This document shows, in pieces, positions 44,115 to 53,400 of a stretch of DNA of 64,000 bases. Position 1 is the stretch's first letter. The number at the start of each line of letters is the position of its first letter. The stretch is from Diplonema papillatum. Lineage: Eukaryota; Euglenozoa; Diplonemea; Diplonemida; Diplonemidae. Position numbers and translations under genes: made by a program. The notes below the pieces were generated by a model, which was given only the letters and a program-made list of their open reading frames with translations, ran no database searches and had not been told where the DNA came from. The stretch covers positions 248,001 through 312,000 of the forward strand of contig JAPJBO010000032.1 of assembly GCA_030068145.1 (NCBI GenBank), given 5' to 3'.

Positions 44115-44760
44115 GGAAAGAACACGCTTGTGCAGCCCCAATTTGGACGGAGACGTCAAAGTTCTGTCACTTTGCGAGGTGCACACGCGTGATCTCAGCC
44201 AGAACACGCTTGTGCATCCACCCGACTAAAATGGAAAAACGTCCAGCTGCCGGGATTGAACCCGCGTCTACGGCACCAAATTGCATCCAACAAAATTGCA
44301 GAATACGCTTGTGCAACCAGTTCGCACCCGGCGGCACAAGCGTGTTCTCGGCAAGAACACGCGTTTGCAGCCACAATTTGGACGGAGACGTCAAAGTTCT
44401 GTTACTCTGAGAGGTGCACACGCGTGATCCCGATCAGAACACGTTTGTGCATCCACCTGGCTAAAATGGAAAAAGCGTCCAGCTGCCGGGATTGAACCCG
44501 CGTCTCTGGCATGCTCACCATCCAGCAAAATTGCGAGCGGACCGGCCAGAATACGCTTGTGTAACCAGTTCTCACCCGGCGGCACAAGCGTGTTCTCGGC
44601 AAGAACACGCATGTGCAGCCACAATTTGGACGGAGACGTCAAAGTTCTGTTACTCTGAGAGGTGCACACGCGTGATCTCGGCCAGAACACGCTTGTGCAT
44701 CCACCTGACTAAAATGGAAAAAAATGCTCGGAGCAGGAATCGAACCGTCGGATTTTGCGA
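44115..44760 (-). repeat. Tandem tRNA-like units (~240 bp) with hairpin words
   Basis: Two and a half units (landmark AATTTGGACGGAGACGTCAA at about 44140, 44375 and 44623). Each holds, on the reverse strand, a tRNA T-arm-like CGCGGGTTCAATCCCGG preceded by GGTGAGCATGCCAGAG-like sequence. Each also holds inverted words AGAACACGCTTGTG / CACAAGCGTGTTCT. The last, partial unit ends with another B-box-like GGAATCGAACC. This resembles a tandemly duplicated tRNA-derived SINE; none is a credible functional tRNA. Confidence 0.65.
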
Positions 44761-44801
44761 AAAAAAGCGAAGAGCAGGAATCGACTCCGAAAATCTCAGA
44801 A

Positions 44802-44805
<4 letters not shown>

Positions 44806-44833
<28 letters not shown>

Positions 44834-44834
44834 G
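44806..44834. repeat. poly(G) tract
   Basis: An unbroken G run of 29 or so bases at the left edge of the 44.8-46.1 kb element. Its exact length in the assembly should be treated with caution. Confidence 0.85.
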
Positions 44835-44839
44835 CGGCT

Positions 44840-46040
44840 ATGTAGGATGGAAACGTTGGAAACGTTTCCGTTTCCGTTTTTGGCGGTGGATGGAAACGCC
44901 GTTTTTTTTCAAAAGAAACGGCTGGTATGCCACTAGTATACTGGCTGAAGGTCCGACCGGAAATGTGTTCCGAACGGTGGACCCCGCAATCCAGTGGGAA
45001 ACCATGGACAAGGAGGCTCCGAAAAAGAGGGAGGAAAGAAGCATAAGGGTTGAGACCGCGCAACCACACGCATCCGGTTGTGATGACTTTGAGGTCTACA
45101 GCTCTTTATACCAATGGCTGTTGTGGCGACGATGCTCTGTTGATGCGAGGCCGTTGGCCAACGCGCTGAAGACGATCGGGAAAGCACATCCGCTTCCAAT
45201 AATAGGCTATACAGATACGATCGTTCAGGACAGCGGGAGCACCGCCGCGCCACAGGCTACAAGACCGGGGTTTTTCAGCGGTGTACGACAAAGAGGGAGT
45301 GCAAGCAGCATCAGGAGGTGACGTATGCCGGGGCAATGTGAACCCGCCAGAAAAGCGATGGCCACAGTGCACCTTGCATACGACGACGGGTGGCAACCGT
45401 CACCGGAAGGGGCACCATCGGGCGGTGTTGTCGGAGCATAGACAGCGACGGCAGGAAGAACCCCACCGACAATGCAGAAGAGGACTGCAGATTCAAAAAA
45501 AGCCCCACTCGGCACGGCCGCCGATACAAGTAAACATGAGAACGTGGGTTGGAAGCAGCAGAGGACGAAGTGGTAGGCACAGAAGAGTGGAATCTGGTGT
45601 CAGAAAACCTCAGCATCCGCATGTGACGACATTCTGCATCATTAGCTTGTCGCAGGCAAAAGAAAGCGGTGAGCATCAGCGACTGCTCTGCACAAACGAG
45701 ACCGCGACGACACACAAGAGGGGCCGAGCCAAGTCGAAGAACAGCCAAGAAGGGCCCTGAAGAGTCAGAGAGCCCGCCAGAAGACGGAGGAAGAGAAGTG
45801 CCCGCTGGTAGATCAAAAGAAGAAGGTGATCCCGCCCTCTGAAAGGAAAGCCAAAATTTGGCTGGAAACGGACACCCGACGGACACACAGATGGACCCGC
45901 GAAGTGGTATCCTATAGGACCCTTCAGCATGAGGAGCCTTCCGGCGTTTCTTTTAAAAGAAACGGAAACGTTTCCGTTTCCGTTTCCGTTTCCATATTTC
46001 GAAAAAACGAAAAGAAACGGCGTTTCCATCCAACTTAGCC
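44840..46040. mobile_element. Inverted-repeat-bounded element with decayed Cys/His-module ORF
   Basis: GGATGGAAACGCCGTTT near 44888 is mirrored by AAACGGCGTTTCCATCC near 46016. Both ends also carry GTTTCCGTTTCC runs and are followed or preceded by G tracts. Inside, in plus orientation, are recognisable relatives of the ORF at 50059 (DDFEVYSSLYQWL, TIGKAHPL, later RHRKGHHRAVLSE matching CRKGHHRAAVARG). The copy is badly decayed and should be regarded as a fossil. Confidence 0.65.
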
Positions 46041-46044
46041 CTAG

Positions 46045-46145
46045 GGGGGGGGGGGGGGGCAGTGCTGACACTACCCTGAGGGCCCCCAACGACTTTGCAA
46101 GGGACCCCCCCCCCCCTTCTACAGTGCAGTTGCCTTGGAGGGGGT
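46045..46145. repeat. G/C tracts and left arm of an inverted pair
   Basis: Holds a G run (46046-46060), a C run (46108-46118) and CTACAGTGCAGTTGCCTTGG, which is the reverse complement of 47010-47030, also next to a long G run (47036-47059). The pair encloses about 0.9 kb with the minisatellite at 46333. Confidence 0.75.
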
Positions 46146-46332
46146 CGGTTTTCGTGGAAAATGTCTACCAAAATGTTAATTGTGGCTCCCCTTAGTACTA
46201 ATACTATTGCCGGTTGTACCCCCATGCGACGACTTTTCCCCGTATTTTTAATGTAAAGACATTGTCGGCGTGGAAGCGAGACCTGAAAAAGAACAAGGGT
46301 GAACCCAACCAACGGAGCGCTTGCAAACAACA

Positions 46333-46745
46333 AAAGTACGTGCGCTCGGCTAAAGGCCGGCGCGGGGTGAGACTGGAGGCAGCTGTTAAAGTTCGGGAAA
46401 CAGTAAAGTTCGGGCGCAGCTAAGTTTGGGTGATGCAAATTTCTGGTGAACCAAAGTTCGGGCGCAGCTGAGCTCGGGCTAAGCAATGTTCGGGTGAGGC
46501 TAAGTTCCAGTGAAGCAAAGTTCGGGCGAAGCCGAGTTCGGGCGCAGCTCAGTTCGGGCGAAGCAAGGTTCGGGCGAAGCTAAGTTCCAGTGAACCAAAG
46601 CTCGGGCAGCTGAGTTCGGGCGAAGCTAAGTTCTGGTAGAGCAGAGCAAAGTTCGGGCGAAGCAAAGTTCGGGTTCTGGTGATGCTGAGTTCGGCGTGTG
46701 GTAGCAAGTTTAGCCTGTGATGGCAAGTTCGGCGCCAGTACCGCC
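46333..46745 (+). repeat. Header-plus-minisatellite repeat, copy 3
   Basis: The header AAAGTACGTGCGCTCGGCTA, AAGGCCGGCGCGGGGTGAGA is closest to copy 1. It is followed by about 20 degenerate AAGTTCGGGCGAAGC units. Confidence 0.9.
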
Positions 46746-46795
46746 CCCCGGACCCCAGGCATCTTGTTAAGAACCATCCATCCATCCATCAGCCG

Positions 46796-47260
46796 GCTGA
46801 CCCCCCCCCCCCCCCTCAGGCTATTTTCACTGTGGAGGGGGGAGACGCTACCTGTCACACTCTAAGGTGGTCACCACGGTGGGTGGTCAGAAAAAAAAAA
46901 TTTTTTTTTTGCCCCAAATACCCCAAATACCACACTTTGGAAAATTTTTGTGGGCCCACTTTTGGCAGGGAATTTTGACCATTTCACCTTAGAGAATTTG
47001 ACCACCCAGCCTCCAAGGCAACTGCACTGTAGAGGGGGGGGGGGGGGGGGGGGGGGGGTCTGGTTTATCCGGCCATCCGGCCAAAGTGGCTGATCCTTAA
47101 CAAGAGCGCTGCCGGACCCCCCCCGACTCCGTTTTGTCCGTCCCGTGGTGACCCAAAAATACCGCGAGATACTGAGAAACTCCGCAAAACAACGCAAATT
47201 TCGGGTACATTGGTCCCCGAAACGCAACAAACCTCGAAAACAATCTTCGACCGAAAAAGT
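46796..47260. other. Low-complexity stretch with homopolymers
   Basis: Contains C (46801-46816), A/T (46892-46911) and G (47036-47059) runs and the duplicated word CCCCAAATAC. No gene is supported. Confidence 0.6.
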
Positions 47261-47261
47261 G

Positions 47262-47328
47262 TGATGGGCGGGGTTCGAACCCGGGCCTACCGGCCTGAAG
47301 GGCGACACCTTCAGGCCGGTAGGCCCGG
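47262..47328 (-). repeat. tRNA T-arm-like sequence next to a perfect 21-bp hairpin
   Basis: 47281-47301 and 47308-47328 are perfect inverted copies (CCGGGCCTACCGGCCTGAAG plus one base) around a 6-base loop (GCGACA). Overlapping the left edge is GGGTTCGAACCC, a tRNA B-box/T-arm sequence on both strands. A tRNA-like tail folded back on itself would give this. It lies about 100 bp upstream of the MSH5 start codon. Confidence 0.8.
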
Positions 47329-47342
47329 TCCAATTGCCTATT

Positions 47343-47394
47343 GTCACCCGAAAACCTTAGAACCCGGAGATCCAAGCGAACTTTCATGTGAATG
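47343..47394 (+). repeat. Dispersed ~50-bp motif, copy 4 (MSH5 leader)
   Basis: GTCACCCGAAAACCTTAG, AACCCGGAGATCCAAGCG, AACTTTCATGTGAAT. It ends 35 bp before the MSH5 start codon. Confidence 0.65.
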
Positions 47395-47428
47395 AACAGG
47401 ACAACGTCGAAGAGGTAAGTTGATCAAT

Positions 47429-50400
47429 ATGGCAGCGCAGTCGTCGACAGATTTGTCAATCACTGATGACGACAAGACGGATGCAGGGGACGATGACGAG
47501 CAGCCTGGGGTGGTCGTAGCTCTGTGCTGGGCCAAGGCAGGTGCAGGGAGCGGGACTCTGGGTGTAGCCGTGTACGATGAAGACAGAAAAACCATCGAAG
47601 TTGGCGAGTGCCGCGAGACGGATTCATTCCTCACCGTACATAAGCTGAAAGTCGACCTTCGGCCGGAGGCTTTTCTTATTCCAGGTATGCATTTGTTTCC
47701 CATCCGATCAAACCCTGTTTGCCAGCTATTCCAATGTTTACAGTCGTCCAGATCGCCGTTGGTGGCAACCTTTGAGACTGGACAAAGGTGACCCGGAGAG
47801 ACCTTTCCGGATTCTCTCGCGAACATTCACTCTGAAAGAAACGCCTCTGCGCTTGCGAAGAGAGCAAGCCTGCTCAACACCGGTCCGGGCTTGGGCACAG
47901 CCTAAGGACATCCGTTGTTGTGTATCACGCGCACACGGCGTACACATAAAGTGTGCATATCGTGCAAAATGGAGGCGTGCCAACTAGGCCGAGAATACGA
48001 CTCGTATGCACAGTATGCCTAGGGGGGTTTTGGCATCCTACCTATTCTGCATGTCACAAAAAGTTAGTTGCAGTTTTCTGCGCATATATCTGCAAGTTTT
48101 CCCAGAAACATTTACACGTTTCGTATTAAACCCGTACGGTATGTCCAGAAAACCCGTGGGAAAGCAAGAAGCTATAAAATACCGTCACTCAAAGGCATAA
48201 GAAGATGTCGAAAACAACCAAAAATTGTCGACAACGAAAAGCTAGAGAAGAAACAGCAAATCCATACTTTTTCCCAGGCGGGTCCGACCAGCGGTTCATC
48301 GCCGCCGTCAAGGAGCCGCTCAACGGGAGCAGAAGACCGCCCACCGTGCGTCTCGGCGACGCCAGCGGGTTCACAGCCGACGCCGCCGTGGCGAAGCTGA
48401 GCGCGGCCACCGGGATGGCGCCGGGCGAGTGCAGGCAGTACCTCTCGCGCAGCATCGACACGGCGCAGTCGCAGCTTTTGAGGGCCCTGGGCGGCTGCCT
48501 CGAGGGTGCCGCAGGCCCCGTGAAGGGAGTCGTACACCGGTCGTTTTCGGCCGGCCTGGCGGTGGACCCGGCCACGCTCGACGCGCTGCACGTGTTCAAG
48601 AGGCTGTCGCACCCGTCGGCGGACACAGGCATCGGGAGCTCGAAGGAAGGTCTGAGCCTCTACGGGCTGCTCAACATGTGCAAAACCCGCATCGGAAGCT
48701 CCACGCTGCGGTCGTGGCTTGCGTCGCCGACGAGAGACATCGACGTGATCAACGCGAGGTATCCAGCTTTCTACGGAAAGGGAGGGGGATTTTCCGGCAC
48801 GTACAAACAAACAACACGCCTATTTTTTTTCGGAATAGGGGGGGGCAGCGGGCAGACGACCCCACGCAGGAAAACTCGGCCATCGCTCACGCGCCGTGAA
48901 AAGGGAGCTATCGACACGCAACCGAACCTGGACGAGCAGTCGAAGGAGAAGCAAAGCACCGAGCGCGCGCCTGAACGCGACGATCAAGACAAGCTGAAGA
49001 CGAAAGCATGACACATCACGTGCGAAGAGATATAACCGTGACGCCGGCGATGCAGATTATCGCCCAGATTCTTTGCATTCTAACCCAAACTACCGCTGTG
49101 AACCAATGCCTCCTGGAACAAGAACAGAAAGGAGGAATGTTTGATGACAGGGGTATCGGAGGCTCTGGCGGAGTAGGTCTACAGCAGAACACTAGACGGA
49201 TGCTCAAGGCAGCTTGGAGCACGCATACTCTCTCGAAAGTGAGAACCTTGTTTTGCCCCGGTACAGTGAAAGAAATTTTAGGCACCGCCTCGGGAAGCTG
49301 CACTAAGGACGTCCTTGTTGCATGCGTGGAAGATCAGGCGAGACTCGAGCTTGTCCCCGGTCGACGAGCGGTTTGGCGTTATGACTGCCTTGGCGACGCA
49401 GAAAACGTCGAGGGACACAGAGAGGAGGCCCAGTCATGGTGTAGCGCGACTAAACAGAAGGTTTTTGCGGTGTCGCGTGTGTCGCCCAAGCCGCCTTGAT
49501 GTACTATCTCTCCTCGTCGGAGAACTTGTCGGGAAGGGATCCCGTTATGCCTTCCCATAGGCATAGCCACTCCACACTTCTTTTCAGGACTGCACGGGTC
49601 GAGGTGGCGAACTGCCCGCCACCACAGCCTCAGGATTCCAGAAGAATGGTTTCCGTTTCAGCCAACGCTGAAAGCTTTTCGGCGGCGGATGCAGCAAAGC
49701 TGGAAGCTGCTGAAGGACACATGGCTAACAGCTGCACTGCTACTAGCAAGCGTGCTAGTCCTATCAGCGACTCACTCGGGGCGGATGAAAAAATAAATTC
49801 GCGAGCGACTGCGTGGATTTATTGACAAAACTTTCATCTCTATCGATATATCGACATCGATATCTTCAAGATTTCGATATATCGAATCGATACCTTTCGA
49901 CATATCGATTGAGCCAATTCACCTACCCCCCCTGAAAGCAACTTGAGCTCGATTACACTGAATTACGGCTGAATTTCGAAGCGATCGCTGGACCGGGGAC
50001 CTTCACGGCGGTAGCAGGAGAGAGGTGGTTCCGGGCGCTGCAGTATTGGCTGGATGGGATGTGCTGGTCGGTAGCGGGTGACGTCTCGACGGCAGAGCTC
50101 GCAGTAGACTTCGAAGTGTACACCGGGCTCGATCTACCGGGCAGTTTAGTGGCGACGACAGGTGGGACGCCGCTGTGTATCCGTGCGAGAATGTTGGCGC
50201 GGATGCTGAAAACGATCGGGGAAGCGCTTGAGCGGAAAGGGGTGGGGCCGCTTCTGCCGGGTAGAAAGCTGGAGAAGATAGGTTCATTGAGAACGGTAGG
50301 GGCCCCCCCATGCCTCACGGGCTACGAGATGAGGCCAATTTTCCGCGGCGGCGAGGAGACGATGGGAATCTTGGAGACGCAGCTGAAGGCGAGCCGGCAT

Positions 50401-53400
50401 GCGTTCACCGGCGAGGCGTGGGGGATGGACCTTTTCCCGACGTACGGAAGAGAAAGGGCGGAGCGTGCGGCGAGATGGGCGGCCTTCGATGACGCTACGG
50501 AGAAGAGGAAAGGGAAGAAGTCGGCTGTCGTCGGAGGGGATCCGTGGCTCGTGCCGGAAGGGATTCCCCGACACGAAAAGTGGGGTGAGCGGGTGTGCCC
50601 CGGGCACCAAAAGGTGAAGTGCGACGTGTGTAAGCGCCGGGGCAAGTCGGTGGCGTGGTGCTGCCAGGCCCATCACAGGGAGGGTGATGGCCTAGCCGTA
50701 AAAATGTGTGCCGAGCACCGGATGACGCAGTGCGCCACGTGTAAGACGACAGCGGAGTGCTGTCGCAACCATCACCACCGATGCCTCGATCATGGCATGC
50801 CGACGTGCGACGGCTGTAAGAAACACGCCGACCTGAGGAGTAGGAGACCCGGGCACTGCTGCAGGAAAGGGCACCACCGGGCGGCCGTGGCGAGAGGTGA
50901 AGAAACAACGGCGAAGAAGAGGAAGGCGGAGCCGGAGGGTCCCGCGCCAGCGCCGAGACAGGCGAAACGTGAGAACGTGGTGCTCGTTCTGCCGGAAGCA
51001 GAGGAAGACGAGCGAGAACCCGCAACATCAACGCCGACATCAGCAGCGAAGGTCGGGAAGACGGCGCCAACGCCAGCGAAGAAGCGGCAACCAGACTCCG
51101 CGGCGGAGCCGGTACCGAAAAGACGCAAAGGACGCGTCGATGCGCCACGACCATCGCCCAGGCGCTGGGAAAAAGCAGAAATCGACGCGCAACCGATGAA
51201 CCTCGACGAGCAATCGAAGAAGAAGCGAAGCACCAAACGCGCGCCTGAGCGCGACGATCAAGACGAGCTAAAGAGGCGAAAGCATGACACATCACGTGCG
51301 AAGAGATAACCGCGCCGTCGGCGATGCAGATTATCGCCACAGATTCTTTGCATTCTAATCCAAACGATTACACTCGATTACGATCGATTACAATCGATCA
51401 GCTTTTGGTGAATTGGGGGGGTACTGTAACAATTGATTAAACACACAGCACTCAGCCAATCCTGATTAGCCGATGCAACGTGTCTATTATCGAGCCTTCT
51501 TCTGGGGCTAAAGATGCTGATAGCACGATCATCGAATATCGAACAAAAAGAAGCATATTCGTCTGAAAAAAGGATGTAGCCAGGCAGTGCAGCAGGGGAC
51601 GAGGAAGTTCGGACTGACTTGTGGAAGCAGGTTGTCGAGTGCATAGGGGCTCGGGTACCCGTTTTCCCGTATTAGCAACCTTTGCAATTTAGCGCAGCTA
51701 ATACTCGAGCCTTTTGGCATTCCCTGCGGGGCAGTTCCAGGCGATAGGGCAAGCGCTTGGCAGACACCCTGTCCTCGAAGATGTCAAGTTTCTGTTTGTG
51801 GGTTCGATCTCCCTGGCGACAACAAGGCGGTTGAAAACGGAGGCTAATCTCACCTTTAGGCACTGCAATGTCACGCATGCCATTGTCAGACGCTACCGTC
51901 TGGCATTGCGCAATTCGTGCCATAGTCGTTGGGGGTATTGACAAGGGGGTTCAGTGGACACTCATCTGTTGGCTCCTCGTTACTGCCCACGTAGGTTCCG
52001 GGAGGTCTGCTTGGCTGCACGCGGCTTGTGGTGTTGCTTCGTTCTTGAACTTTTTCTTCGGCTTCATGCGGTTCATCGTCCCGGCCTGCCCCTGGTACAC
52101 GACTCGTCTCGTCTCCGTAGCTCGTCTATCCTGCTTCACTTCGTGCTTCCATCGAGCCTACTTGCGCTGTCACATTCCGATGGGTAGTGCGTCTGCGGGA
52201 GGAACCTGCCGTTATTGTGGCTGACACACCCTGTCCCTGCGGCCTTCATCGCTGTCTGCTCTCGTGCGGCCACTGTGGGGCATGATTCCGCCTCGGATCC
52301 TCGGTTGTGCTCCTTAGCTGGATCGCTAGCTCGATAAGAAGAGCTGGTGTGTGGGCACAAGCGAATGTGGTTGCGGTTGCGGGCCGGCCGGCGTGACTGC
52401 GAGCAGACAGGCTGCATGCGCGTGGGCCCAATCGCGCCATTCACGCGGTACTCCAAAGGCCTAATCGGGCCGGGCCGGCACATACAGATTGCGACCGGGG
52501 CCAGCGTCGCACCTCGGTCTCGTCCCTTACAGCCGGAGCACGTGGCTCTCCCCAAGCCTCTGGGAAGGTGGCGGAGCTGGGAAGACGCGAGAGAAAACCA
52601 AAGTAGCGGCGGCCGACCTCTGTCTGCAAGCACGTCTCTGGCAGGGCAGTCGGCACCAAACGGAGCACAGTACCTCTTCCAAAGCAGTCGGCTGAAGCGG
52701 AGCACAGTCAATGGGCATTCAGAGAGTGCAAAGCATGTCTCTTGTAGGGCAGTGGGCAGCGGGCTTTGAGGGAAAGGTCAGCGCGGTAGCGATGACCAGG
52801 AGAACACATACAGATGGGTGGGGAGAGGCCCTGGGACTAAGGCGTGACTACCCCCGTCCCTGTCCCTCCCAGGGCGCCACCCCGAATCTTGCCTGGCTCC
52901 ACCACGGTGAAGGCCCACACCTGCGGTTTCCGTCCCTCGTAAGCTTGTGCTTGGCACTTCTTGGGCCAGACAGTGGTCAACATGGTCGCTCATGGGCCAG
53001 CCAGGGGTCCACCAGTGGTCGAACCCAAAATACTAGTGTCAATTTCGATCACACTCTACAACGCTCAACTACACTCTACTACACTCTACTACACTCGATT
53101 ACACTCTACTACACTCGATTCCACTATATTACACTATGCACGATGCAGATTATCGCCACAGATTCTTTGCATTCAAATCCAAAATATTACACTCGATTAC
53201 GCTCGATCAGGGGGTGGGTGAATTGGCTCATCGAATGCAAATACTTCAAAAATATTGAAAATTCTCGGTCGACATATCGACATAAACATGATAATAAGCT
53301 AAATAAAAAGCTATACTTCCAATGTTAAGGGCAGCGGGCATGGAAACTACACCGCGGATTGGCAAGACTTTGCACCGTCGATGCACGCCAAAAAGGTCAA

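Noticed and set aside
45281-45886. Overlapping ORFs as host genes
   Set aside because: They lie within the decayed Cys/His element, and only short stretches match it.
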